Source of the DNA: Parvimonas sp015257355 | GTDB taxonomy: Bacteria > Bacillota > Clostridia > Tissierellales > Peptoniphilaceae | Length of the DNA: 64,000 nt | NCBI RefSeq assembly: GCF_050262165.1 | Contig: NZ_CP189844.1 | Reading direction: 5' to 3' (one strand) | In this document: one piece after another, positions 47,780 through 57,052 of the stretch | Layout: each line of letters opens with the position of its first letter | Numbering within the stretch: the stretch's first letter is position 1 | Notes under the pieces: model-generated | Told to the model about the DNA's origin: nothing | Database searches by the model: none | What the model saw: the letters and a program-made list of their open reading frames with translations, nothing else | Program-made: the position numbers and the translations under genes

Positions 47780-48903
47780 ATGGATAATTTATACAATTAT
47801 TTTATTAAATTTTCTGATAGAATATATTTTCTAACAGTAAAAAAATTAGATATTAATGGAAAATTATATAAAAATATTGATATTCCAATTAACTCTAATG
47901 TTTTATTAGACAATATTAAGAATAAAAATTTCAATGAAAAAATTAATTTAGAATATTTTTTTGAAGGCATTTTATTATTAAATGGTATTGATTCTAACTT
48001 TAGTAATATAACACTACTTAATAATTTTATAAAATCGAAAAATATTAACTTACTAGAATTTGTTAAATCTAAAATAAAATTTAATAACGATAATTTTGAT
48101 AGTATTATATACAACTTATTAATCATAAGGGGACTACTAAATTTAGAAATAGATGACGAGTTCATCAAAAAAATTTATGTTAAATTCTTATTATCCATCA
48201 CAGATTATGATAACACTTATCAAAATGTATTTTTAAATGAAATAAAAATATTATTATCAGATTTAAGCAGAAATATTGAAAATGATTCATTAATTAATAT
48301 GCTATACGGTGATTTATATGTTAAGGAAAAATTTTATATAAAAGCTAATTTATATTATAAAAAAAATCTCTTACTAATACTAATTATAAAATTGATAATA
48401 TTATTAATAAAAAAATTGAAGAAATTAGTAATAAAATAAAAATTGAAGAATTATTACAACTAGTTGATAGATTTAAGTATAATGAATGAATGTTATAAAA
48501 TTTTTTGGATTCTATAGATAAATTAAATCTTGATAAGGAAGATCTTTATTGGATTGGATATATTTATAATAAACTAAATGAAATTGATAAATCTATATAC
48601 TATTACGAAAAATCTTTGGATTTAAACGCCGATTTTTTAAATATTTTTATAGAATTAGGGTTATTATATTACAAAACAAATAAAATCGAAAAATCGCTTA
48701 AAATTTTCGAAAAGGGGCTATCTGTATATATTGATGATGAAAAATTGCTATTTAATAAGATAGTAATAGAATTAAAATTAAAAAAATTTAAAAACGCAAA
48801 GGATGATATAGATAAGATGCTGTTGTATGAAGATATAGATAATTCTATAATGAATGATGTATTATATTTGAAGGAACTATATAAAGAAGATTTAGCTTTT
48901 TAG
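47780..48903 (+). pseudogene. Tetratricopeptide-repeat protein gene, disrupted
   Basis: Starts at ATG 47780, six bases after argS. The first part (LYNYFIKFSDRIYFLTVKKL onward) is a helical protein I cannot place in a family. The frame is lost at A8 (48359-48366); one more A restores NYKIDNIINKKIEEISNK up to TGA 48487. There a triple AATG (48481-48492) and a T6 run (48501-48506) need further repair before the clear TPR end (YNKLNEIDKSIYYYEKSLDLN and LYYKTNKIEKSLKIFEKGL) continues to 48903. Three defects, one a tetranucleotide repeat, suggest real decay more than simple base-calling error. Intact length would be about 375 residues. Confidence 0.6.
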
Positions 48904-48914
48904 TTTAAAAATTC

Positions 48915-48943
48915 TTGACTAATATTTTAAAATATAATATAAT
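48915..48943 (+). promoter_or_regulatory. Promoter of the tyrosine recombinase gene
   Basis: TTGACT (48915-48920), 17-base spacer, TATAAT (48938-48943). It gives a leader of about 105 bases. Confidence 0.8.
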
Positions 48944-48999
48944 TTATATAAAAATAGAGTAGAGGTTAAAATAATCTCTTCTTTATTTTAGTTGTTTTT

Positions 49000-49029
49000 A
49001 TTTTCGCAAAATTATAGTTTTGCGAAAAT
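49000..49029 (+). promoter_or_regulatory. Perfect inverted repeat in the recombinase leader
   Basis: ATTTTCGCAAAA and TTTTGCGAAAAT separated by TTATAG: twelve perfectly paired bases between promoter and ribosome site. No T run follows. Could be an operator, an RNA hairpin or a recombination-related site. Confidence 0.55.
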
Positions 49030-49055
49030 AGTTAAAATTTATTTAGGAGGAATTA

Positions 49056-50030
49056 ATGATTCATTTTGATGATTGCCCAGTAATTTTAGATGATTATTTA
49101 AATTATTTACTAACAATTAAAGGTCGTTCTAAGTTAACTGTTAAAGAATATTATTATGACTTAAAAAGATTTTTAAAATTCATTATTATGAGAAAAAAAT
49201 TATTTGGTTATAATTTAAATTCTGATATAAATGAAGTTTCAATATTATCAATTAATAAAAGAGATATTTTAGATATAGATATTACAGATTTACACGCATA
49301 CATATCCTATTGTGATTCTTATTATAACGATTCGACAAAAACAAAAGCAAGAAAAATTTCTGCAATTAAGTCTTGGTTTAAATATCTTCATAATACTGTT
49401 GAATTAATTGATAAAAACCCTTCCGAAAAGTTAGAATTACCTAAATTACAAAAAAGAAATCCTGTTTATTTAACCTTATCAGAATCAGAAAAAGTAATAA
49501 ATGCAATAAAGTTAGAAGAAAACGAATTTAATAGAGCTAGAGATTTATGTATTATATTAATTTTTTTAACATGTGGTTTAAGAATATCTGAACTAACAGG
49601 TATTAATATTGAATCTATTAAAGATGATAAATTAAATGTTATAGGAAAAGGAAATAAAGAACGTACTGTTTTTTTAAATGAAAACTGTCTTTATGCTATT
49701 AAATGCTATTTAAAATTAAGACCTATAACTCCTGATACAAACGCCCTATTTATTAGTTCACATAAGAAAAGAATTTCAAACAGGTCAATTCAAATAAGGT
49801 TAAAAAAATATATACTATTAGCAGGTTTAGATCCTAATATATATACACCTCACAAACTTAGGCATACAGCTGCAACCTTAATGTATAAATATGGAGGTGT
49901 AGATATAAGAACAATTCAAAGCATTTTGGGTCATACAAGTGTTGCTACCACTCAAATATACACCCATTTAGATGATGATGACATTAAGAAAGGAATTTCA
50001 AAAAATCCAATTTCAAAACTAAAAATATAA
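49056..50030 (+). CDS. XerC/XerD-like tyrosine recombinase
   Basis: Site-specific recombinase that probably resolves chromosome dimers with FtsK. 324 residues: N-terminal SAM-like core-binding domain (GRSKLTVKEYYYDLKRFL), then the catalytic domain with Arg in TCGLRISELTG, the HxxR box HKLRHTAATLM, LGHTS, and the nucleophile Tyr in TTQIYTH. ATG 49056 is behind AGGAGGA. No phage or integron genes adjoin it, which supports a housekeeping Xer role; XerC and XerD cannot be told apart here. Confidence 0.88.
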   Translation: MIHFDDCPVILDDYLNYLLTIKGRSKLTVKEYYYDLKRFLKFIIMRKKLFGYNLNSDINEVSILSINKRDILDIDITDLHAYISYCDSYYNDSTKTKARKISAIKSWFKYLHNTVELIDKNPSEKLELPKLQKRNPVYLTLSESEKVINAIKLEENEFNRARDLCIILIFLTCGLRISELTGINIESIKDDKLNVIGKGNKERTVFLNENCLYAIKCYLKLRPITPDTNALFISSHKKRISNRSIQIRLKKYILLAGLDPNIYTPHKLRHTAATLMYKYGGVDIRTIQSILGHTSVATTQIYTHLDDDDIKKGISKNPISKLKI

Positions 50031-50038
50031 ATTTCAAT

Positions 50039-50069
50039 AAAAAAGACAAGTTAAAAAACTTGCCTTTTT
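50039..50069. terminator. Bidirectional terminator between xer and efp
   Basis: AAAAAGACAAGTT and AACTTGCCTTTTTT form a stem with one mismatch; A run on one side and T run on the other serve both converging genes. Confidence 0.8.
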
Positions 50070-50071
50070 TA

Positions 50072-50629
50072 TTAAACTCTTGATAAATATTCATTAGTTC
50101 TAGTATCAATTTTGATTTTATCTCCATTATTAATAAATAACGGTACAGTAACAACAGCTCCAGTTTCTACTTTAGCTGGCTTGTTTGCTCCTGTTGCTGA
50201 ATCACCTTTAACACCAGGTTCAGTTTCAACGACCTCTAATTCTACGAAGTTTGGAGCATTAACTTGAAATGCCTTTCCATCATGAAATCTTATAGTCGCA
50301 TTATCATTCTCTCTTAAATATAAAAGTGCGTCTTCAACAACATCAAAATTTAATGGTAACTGTTCATAAGTTTCTGTATCCATAAAGTAATATAGTTCAC
50401 CATCAGAATATAAATATTGCATTTCTTTAGTTTCGATCTTGGCAATTTCATATTTATCATTTGGATTAAAAGTCATTTCTCTTGAACCGCCATTTTTTAC
50501 TGATTTAATTTTTGTCCTTACAAATGCAGCACCTTTTCCAGGTTTTACATGTTGAAAATCTATAATTTGGTAAACATCTCCATCCATTTCAAATGTTGTA
50601 CCTTTTCTAAAATCTCCAGCTGATATCAT
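50072..50629 (-). CDS. efp: Translation elongation factor P
   Basis: Relieves ribosome stalling at polyproline. 185 residues in three beta-barrel domains; it begins MISAGDFRKGTTFEMDGDVY and has the loop PGKGAAFVRTK, whose Lys may carry a modification. The end VETGAVVTVPLFINNGDKI is the family signature. ATG has AGGAGG upstream. Monocistronic. Confidence 0.96.
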   Translation of the reverse strand: MISAGDFRKGTTFEMDGDVYQIIDFQHVKPGKGAAFVRTKIKSVKNGGSREMTFNPNDKYEIAKIETKEMQYLYSDGELYYFMDTETYEQLPLNFDVVEDALLYLRENDNATIRFHDGKAFQVNAPNFVELEVVETEPGVKGDSATGANKPAKVETGAVVTVPLFINNGDKIKIDTRTNEYLSRV

Positions 50630-50666
50630 TAATTTTCCTCCTAATTTTATAAATAATTCAAAAGAT

Positions 50667-50695
50667 ATTATAACATATTATATTAAAAATATCTA
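50667..50695 (-). promoter_or_regulatory. Promoter of efp
   Basis: On the minus strand, TATAAT (50672-50667) with a weak TAGATA -35 (50695-50690) and a 17-base spacer. Confidence 0.5.
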
Positions 50696-50699
50696 TATA

Positions 50700-52148
50700 T
50701 TAATCATTTTTATTACCTTTATCTTTATCTTTTTCCTTATCCTTATCTTTTTCATTTTTTGCTGGTTCTTCAGTAGTTGCCTTTTTTGTACCAACTTTTA
50801 CTATTTGTTTTTTTGGTTGATAATAGTCACTATTTAATAAGACAGGATTTTCACCATCTTTTTGCTTGTATGAGGAACCTCTATATCCTGGGAATCCTTT
50901 TTCAACTACAACCTTTTTCCCTTCAGGTAAAGTTGGATCTGGTATTTCTTCTACTGGCATTCTAATTGTAGAAACGTCAGTTGTAAATAATTTGATGTTA
51001 TAATTTTTCTTATCTGTATCTCCTAAAATTTTAAAAGTTAATTCCCCATTTGAAACATAACTTGTTATAACTACCGGAAAATCAAAAGTATTTTGAAATT
51101 TTAAATCACTTTGACCTTCATAATACATAGCGTCTAATCCTATAGTACAGTATGGAACTCTCATAGAATGTTGATTTCTTTCAACAATTTTTAAATCTGC
51201 TTTTACTAAAGCTTGATATAATGTAGATGTAACTTGACAAATTCCACCACCAATTGAATCAACAATTTTATTATTAAGAAATGTTCCAGCTGGTTTGTAA
51301 CCTGCACTTTTAGTTACTTCTCCAATTACTTTTGAAAAAGAAAAAGTTTCACCAGGATTTACAACATATTCATTTACTTTATCAGCAGAAATTTTTATAT
51401 TTGTATTTCTATTAGGCTGATTATCAAATTTAGTGGTTGACTCTCCTATAACTCCTTTTATAGATGATAACAAATTTTTATCTATTCTTTTATAATCCGT
51501 TGAAATTATTGGAATTTCAATGTTAGAACTTGATGGTACATTTTTAAAAATATCTAGTATTTTATCTTCATCAACCTTAATTCCAGTTTTTCCATCAATA
51601 ACAGATATTTTTTCTGATGCAAAGCCAAATTTCTCATCTACAGGATCGGAGTTTAATTTTTCTGAGATTTCTTTTATTATTTCATTTAATTTAGCAGCAT
51701 CAAATGTGGTTTTTAGTTCGAATTTTCGAGGATTCTTTAATAATTCTTTTAATGTCTGTATCCTTTCACCCTCTGTCCCTTGTCTTCCAATATTAAATGC
51801 TTCATTAATAACATCTTCATAATTATATGAAAAATTTATATCTTTAAGTGCTACTTTTTTTGTATAATCATTAAAACTTAGTATAATATCTTCGCCTATC
51901 TTTATACTATCCTTTACTTTATTTATAGCTTCTTCTTTTGTTAAATCTTTTAAGTCAATTCCATTAATATATATTCCTTCAAAAAATTTATCATATGCCA
52001 AAAGTTCTTCTTTATTCAAATTTTTAGTCTCACCAGATGCATTACTTAATGGTTTTCTAAAAAATAGAAAATAACCACTAATACAACAAATAATTACTAC
52101 TGCTAGTACTGCTGTAACAATACCAGATACTTTTAGATATTTTCTCAT
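50700..52148 (-). CDS. VanW-family, peptidoglycan-binding-domain membrane protein
   Basis: 482-residue cell-envelope protein. One N-terminal membrane helix (IVTAVLAVVIICCISGYFLFF), an extracellular region with peptidoglycan-binding-type repeats (residues about 50-225), then the VanW domain: VNPGETFSFSKVIGEV, GGGICQVTSTLYQAL and ERNQHSMRVPY. The C-terminal tail is a low-complexity Lys/Asp/Glu stretch (50700-50760). Related to Bacillus YoaR. VanW-type domains are found in vancomycin clusters but their role is unresolved. Follows nth by eight bases and probably shares its promoter. Confidence 0.85.
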   Translation of the reverse strand: MRKYLKVSGIVTAVLAVVIICCISGYFLFFRKPLSNASGETKNLNKEELLAYDKFFEGIYINGIDLKDLTKEEAINKVKDSIKIGEDIILSFNDYTKKVALKDINFSYNYEDVINEAFNIGRQGTEGERIQTLKELLKNPRKFELKTTFDAAKLNEIIKEISEKLNSDPVDEKFGFASEKISVIDGKTGIKVDEDKILDIFKNVPSSSNIEIPIISTDYKRIDKNLLSSIKGVIGESTTKFDNQPNRNTNIKISADKVNEYVVNPGETFSFSKVIGEVTKSAGYKPAGTFLNNKIVDSIGGGICQVTSTLYQALVKADLKIVERNQHSMRVPYCTIGLDAMYYEGQSDLKFQNTFDFPVVITSYVSNGELTFKILGDTDKKNYNIKLFTTDVSTIRMPVEEIPDPTLPEGKKVVVEKGFPGYRGSSYKQKDGENPVLLNSDYYQPKKQIVKVGTKKATTEEPAKNEKDKDKEKDKDKGNKND

Positions 52149-52156
52149 TAATCCCC

Positions 52157-52795
52157 CTATAAATTTTTATAATATAAACATTCAGTGTTAATAATACACT
52201 TTTCACAACATGGTTTTCTTGATTTACATAATCTTCTACCATGAAAAATAAATAAATGATGCGCTTTATTCCACGAACTTTTTTTTAACTTTTTCATTAA
52301 TGAAAATTCTGAGTCTAACACATTATCCTCTTGAATTATTCCAATTCTATTAGTAACTCTAAATACATGAGTATCTACAGCTAAAGATGGAATATTAAAA
52401 GCACAAGACCTCACAACATTTGCAGTTTTTCTTCCAACTCCTGGCAATTTTGTTAAAGAATCCATATCATATGGAACTTTAGACTCATATTTATCAACTA
52501 AAATTCTACATGTTTCTAATATATTCTTACTTTTTGAGTTATAAAAACCACAACTATGTATATATTTAGATAAATCATCAATTGTTAGACTTAAAAAGTC
52601 CTCAGGAGTTTTAAAATCTTTAAATAACTCTTTAGTAACTTTATTAACTCTAACATCTGTGCATTGTGCAGATAAAATAGTCGCTATTAATAGTTCAAAA
52701 CTATTAGAAAAATTTAACTCTGGTTTTGCATCAGGATATAAATTTTCTAATTTTTCCATTACAATGTTTATTTTTTCTTTGGATAAACATTTCAA
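52157..52795 (-). CDS. nth: Endonuclease III (DNA glycosylase/AP lyase)
   Basis: Base-excision repair enzyme for oxidised pyrimidines. The helix-hairpin-helix LTKLPGVGRKTANVV with catalytic Lys, the Asp of VDTHVFRV, and the four-Cys [4Fe-4S] cluster at the end (CKSRKPCCEKCIINTEC) are all present. Start chosen as TTG 52795, eight bases after GGAG, giving MKCLSKEKINIVMEKLENL; an ATG at 52759 has no ribosome site, and further upstream TTG codons are possible but overlap it. 212 residues, as expected. Confidence 0.92.
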   Translation of the reverse strand: MKCLSKEKINIVMEKLENLYPDAKPELNFSNSFELLIATILSAQCTDVRVNKVTKELFKDFKTPEDFLSLTIDDLSKYIHSCGFYNSKSKNILETCRILVDKYESKVPYDMDSLTKLPGVGRKTANVVRSCAFNIPSLAVDTHVFRVTNRIGIIQEDNVLDSEFSLMKKLKKSSWNKAHHLFIFHGRRLCKSRKPCCEKCIINTECLYYKNL

Positions 52796-52910
52796 ATTCT
52801 TCACTCCAATCAATTTCAAGACTGTTTATTTAGTTAAAAATTATAAATTAAGTAAAATACTATATAATACTAAATTTATTTCTTATTCCGTAAAGCATAA
52901 AACTATAAAT

Positions 52911-52919
52911 ATTATACCA
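52911..52919 (-). promoter_or_regulatory. Extended -10 promoter of nth-vanW
   Basis: On the minus strand TGGTATAAT is a TGn-extended -10 (TATAAT at 52916-52911). The leader to the nth start is about 110 bases, AT-rich, with nothing else recognised. Confidence 0.55.
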
Positions 52920-52962
52920 CATTTTTTAATAATATAACTAAATATATCTAATTATTTATATA

Positions 52963-54243
52963 TTAAATAGATATATATTTTTTTCTATTAAAAGTATTTA
53001 AAACATTAATTAATGCAATTTTTGCCTGATAATAATTAAGTCCACCTTGATAATAGACATTAAATGGTTCTCTTAAAGGACCATCAGCACTTAGTTCAAT
53101 ACTTGACCCATCTATAAAACTACCTGATGCCATTATTATTTTATCTGAATATCCCGGCATATCCCACGGATATGGCGTTACATGGCTATCTACACAACAA
53201 TATTCTTGAATTGATCTGCAAAAATCTATAACTTTATTTTCATCTTTTAAAGTTATTACTTGTATAATATCACTTCTATTATCGTTATATTTAGGAATTG
53301 TTTCATATCCTAATTTTTCAAATGCATAAGAAAATAGTTTTGCACTTTTAATCGCTTCATTTACAACATGTGGTGCAAAATATAAACCTTGAACAATAGC
53401 TCTCGTTGTACCAAAACTAACTCCTACATGTTTACCAAGACCAGGAGAAGTTAACCTATTCGATATTGACTCAATTAATTCTGTAGAATTAGAAACTATG
53501 TATCCCCCATTTAAAGTTATACCTGCACCTAAGTTTTTTAACAGTGATCCTACTACAATATCAGCACCAACTTCTATTGGTTCCTTAGTTTCTACGAACT
53601 CGCAGTAACAATTATCAACCATAATAATTAAATTTGGATACTTTTCTTTAATTCGTTTAATAGCTATTTCTATTTCAGATGTGGAAAGACATTGTCTACT
53701 ACTATACCCAGGAGATCTCTGAATTGCTAAAAGTTTAGTTTTTGAATTTATTTTTTCTAACACTTTTTCAATATTTATTTTATTATTTATTAAATCAACT
53801 TTACCATACTTTATTCCGTAGTCAGATAAAGTTCCTTTTTCATTACCACTTAGACCTATAACTTTTAAAAGAGTATCATATGGTGTTCCTGTTATATATA
53901 TAAATTCATCACCAGGATATAGTATTCCTTGCAAAGCTAATGAAATTGCATGAGTTCCACAAGTTATTTCTTGTCTGACAATCGCATCATTTGCTTTAAA
54001 AATATCACAGTATATTCTTTCTAATTTTTCTCTTCCAAAATCTCCATACCCATACCCTGTAGTCCAAGAAAAATCTGTTGCTGATAATTTTTGCTTTTTA
54101 AATGCATTTAAAACTTTTAATTGATTATATTCTTCAACTATTTTTAAGTTTTCAAAATCTTTTTCGATTTCTTCACTGCATTTATTTACAAATTCTATTA
54201 TTTTAGATTCAAATCTAAAATCAGTATCCAAGTAATTATCCAA
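52963..54243 (-). CDS. Methionine gamma-lyase-like PLP enzyme (aluminium-resistance family)
   Basis: 426-residue fold-type I PLP protein of the Met_gamma_lyase (PF06838) family, often annotated as cystathionine beta-lyase-like, 'aluminium resistance'. Visible segments: TGYGYGDFGREKLE, RQEITCGTHAI, IQRSPGYSSRQCLS, IMVDNCYCEF, the PLP-Lys region GSLLKNLGAGITLNGGYI (the family usually has KNPGGG), and PYPWDMPGYSD near the end. The true substrate is unproven. Last gene of the rnr operon; its start lies one base after the miaA stop. Confidence 0.86.
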   Translation of the reverse strand: MDNYLDTDFRFESKIIEFVNKCSEEIEKDFENLKIVEEYNQLKVLNAFKKQKLSATDFSWTTGYGYGDFGREKLERIYCDIFKANDAIVRQEITCGTHAISLALQGILYPGDEFIYITGTPYDTLLKVIGLSGNEKGTLSDYGIKYGKVDLINNKINIEKVLEKINSKTKLLAIQRSPGYSSRQCLSTSEIEIAIKRIKEKYPNLIIMVDNCYCEFVETKEPIEVGADIVVGSLLKNLGAGITLNGGYIVSNSTELIESISNRLTSPGLGKHVGVSFGTTRAIVQGLYFAPHVVNEAIKSAKLFSYAFEKLGYETIPKYNDNRSDIIQVITLKDENKVIDFCRSIQEYCCVDSHVTPYPWDMPGYSDKIIMASGSFIDGSSIELSADGPLREPFNVYYQGGLNYYQAKIALINVLNTFNRKKYISI

Positions 54244-54244
54244 T

Positions 54245-55183
54245 TTATATATCTCCTTTATTTAAAAACTCTTTTATTAATTGTATTGATTTAATTAAAA
54301 CATTATCATATCCAATTTCTACATCAATCCATTCAATATTCTTATTTTTATTAAACCATGTAAATTGTCTTTTAGCATATTTTCTTGAATTTTGTTTTAT
54401 GTTTTTAATACACTCTTCAATAGTTATTTCGTTGTTAAAATATGGAATAAATTCTTTATATCCTATAGCAGTAAATGGTTGCGAAAATTCACCATATTTA
54501 TAATATAATCTAGTTACTTCTTCAACTAATCCATTATTTATCATCATATCAACTCTAGTATTAATTCTATCATACAATTTTTTTCTATCTAAAGTTAATC
54601 CTACTATTAAATAATCATACTTTGCGTTATTACAATAGTCATTACATTGTTTAGAAAATTCTTTTTTTGTACATAAGCATACTTCTATTGCTCTAATTAC
54701 TCTTTTTACATTATTTTTATGAATTTTTTCTTTACTTGAGTAATCTAAGTACAATAACAAATCATAAAGTATATCTAAACCATTTTCTTCGTAAAATTTT
54801 ATTATTTTATTCCTTAAATCTTCTGATTGTGTTGCTCCCGTAAATTTAAAATCATAAACTAATGAATTTACATAGAGTCCTGTCCCTCCAACAAATATAG
54901 GTATTTTATTATTATTAGAAATATAATCTATGTATTTTTCTGCCATATTTTTATAATCTGATACATTAAAATTTTCATCACCATCTATAATATCAATCAT
55001 ATAATGATTAATTCCACAGGATTCTTCAGAAGTAACTTTAGCTGTACCTATATTAAATTCTTTGTAAATCTGCATAGAATCACATGAAATAATTTCTCCA
55101 GAAAATTCCTTTGAAATATCTATACCTAATTTTGTTTTACCAACTGATGTCGGTCCAACAATAAAAATTATTTTTTTCTTCAT
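54245..55183 (-). CDS. miaA: tRNA dimethylallyltransferase
   Basis: Adds a dimethylallyl group to A37 of UNN-decoding tRNAs, the substrate MiaB then thiolates. 312 residues: P-loop FIVGPTSVGKTKLG, the substrate Asp in SCDSMQIYKEFNIGTAK, HYMIDI, and GGTGLYVNSLVYDF. Located one gene from mutL and three from miaB, the usual Firmicutes cluster. Confidence 0.94.
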   Translation of the reverse strand: MKKKIIFIVGPTSVGKTKLGIDISKEFSGEIISCDSMQIYKEFNIGTAKVTSEESCGINHYMIDIIDGDENFNVSDYKNMAEKYIDYISNNNKIPIFVGGTGLYVNSLVYDFKFTGATQSEDLRNKIIKFYEENGLDILYDLLLYLDYSSKEKIHKNNVKRVIRAIEVCLCTKKEFSKQCNDYCNNAKYDYLIVGLTLDRKKLYDRINTRVDMMINNGLVEEVTRLYYKYGEFSQPFTAIGYKEFIPYFNNEITIEECIKNIKQNSRKYAKRQFTWFNKNKNIEWIDVEIGYDNVLIKSIQLIKEFLNKGDI

Positions 55184-55185
55184 AT

Positions 55186-57039
55186 TTAATCCTTAAAAAA
55201 TATTTTTTCAAAGTCTAACTTAGAAACTTTTCTTAAGACTTTCTTATCATAAAAATTTATATCTATGTTTATTTTAGATAAATTCATCAATAATTCTTGA
55301 ACTTCAAAATCTGTTAGATTAGTATTAATTTTTTTCTTACAAACAATTTTATATAATGACTCGTCAAACACTCTATTATCTTTCAATAATAATTCATCAA
55401 ACATAGCGCTTATATCTTCTTTATCTATATTATCATTTAATTCAGTTGGCATTGTTCTTATAGCTATTGAATATTCATCAAACATGTCAGCTTCGATACC
55501 TAAATTATCTAGTTTATCTTTAATATTTTCAAATATAGTCATTTTATACTCATTTAATTCTAAAATAATTGGAAATAAAAGAAGTTGTTTAGTTATAGTT
55601 TGCTTATAATAATTATTTAATAAATTTTCATATAACAATCTATATTTCGCATTTAAAATATCTATAATTATAAATTCATCATAATCTGATAAAAGTATAT
55701 ATTTTTCAAATATTTTTCCTAATAATTTATAATCTAATATATTCTTACTATCATTTTTACTATCATTAGTGAATTTTATTTGTTCTTTAATAGGAGTTTT
55801 TTCAATTGTTTTATTATCAATGATATAACTCTCTGTATCATCTTTTTCATTTATTGTTTTTATATCATCATTTTTAACTTTAAATAAATCTTCATAAGAA
55901 AATTTATTTATTATATTTTGATCATTATAGTCTTCATCATAAACAATAGTTTCAACTATATCATTTTCTTCGGGTAGTTTTTTTTTTATTATTATCTGAT
56001 ATATAAAATTTTATCATTTAGTTCCGTTTTTAATGATATAAAATCACTAGTTGTATTTTTTAATACAATATCAGTAATATTGTTATTTAAAAGATTTAAT
56101 AATTTGTCTTCAAAAATAAATTTAATTTTTCTTTTATTAGGATGTACATTAATATCTATTAAGCTCGGATTTACTTCAATAAATATTACAAAAGAAGGAA
56201 ATTTTCCTTTTGGTATTAAAGTAGATATTGATTTTTCAATTATATTTCTAATCTTTTCATCAAAAATATATCTTCCATTAACAAATAAATACTGACAGTT
56301 CCTACTTCCTTTATAAAAATGATTATTTGAAATATAACCATATATTTTATAGTCAGAATCGTTTATATCAACTGCCATTAAATTTTTATAAAAATCATCT
56401 TTAAATATATATTTTATATTATCTTTAAGTTCATTTTTTCCTGTTGTTTCAAATACTACTTTAGAATCTTTAATATATTTAAAAGATATATATAGGATTT
56501 GATAGAGCAAACGAATTCATTAAAGTAGTAATAATTGAACTTTCATAAGCATCTGATTTTAAAAATTTTTTTCTAATAGGTACGTTATAGAATAAATCTC
56601 TTATATATATAGTTGTTCCAAAATTCATACCTATCTTATTTTTTCTTTTAATTTTAGTATTTTCTATAAAACAATGAATACCAAACTCACTATTTTTTGT
56701 TCTAGTATTTATGTCTACCTTTGAGATTGATGAAATACTAGCTAATGCCTCTCCTCTAAAACCAAAAGATAGAATTGAATAAATATCTTCAAAATTATTT
56801 AATTTTGATGTTGCATGTTTTGTAAAAGCTAGTTCAATTTCATTTTCTTCAATTCCACAACCATTATCTGAAATCATTATTTCTTTTTTTCCAGCATTTT
56901 TAATTTCAACTTTAATTGTAGTTGCTCCTGAATCAATCGAATTTTCAACTAATTCTTTTATTACAGAGTATGGATTTTCTATAACCTCTCCAGCAGCAAT
57001 TTTTTGAATTGTATCTTCTGATAGTAGTTTAATAGCCAT
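55186..57039 (-). CDS. mutL: DNA mismatch repair protein MutL, frameshifted and with degenerate endonuclease motifs
   Basis: Three frames cover a 618-residue MutL. N-terminal GHKL ATPase is intact: IAAGEVIENPYSVIKELVEN, ISDNGCGI, TKHATSK, GFRGEALASI. The frame breaks near 56479-56500 (TATATA and a four-base T run on the coding strand) and again near 56000-56010 (AAAA/TTTT next to TA repeats). The transducer domain (YLFVNGRYI, INVHPNKRKIKF) and the C-terminal dimer domain (EKYILLSDYDEFIIID) are recognisable. In the last domain the metal site DQHAxxERxxYE reads DILNAKYRLLYE and CPHGRP is absent. ATG 57039 follows TAGGAG. Neighbours mutS and miaA support the call. Confidence 0.9.
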
Positions 57040-57052
57040 AAATTTCTCCTAA

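Noticed and set aside
49056..50030. Integrase of a prophage or integrative element
   Set aside because: No phage, conjugation or attachment-site signals flank it; neighbours are housekeeping genes, so a Xer role is simpler.
50777..50965. Small open frames opposite known genes, here and in many other places
   Set aside because: They lie wholly within conserved genes on the other strand, lack ribosome sites, and mirror AT-rich codon use.
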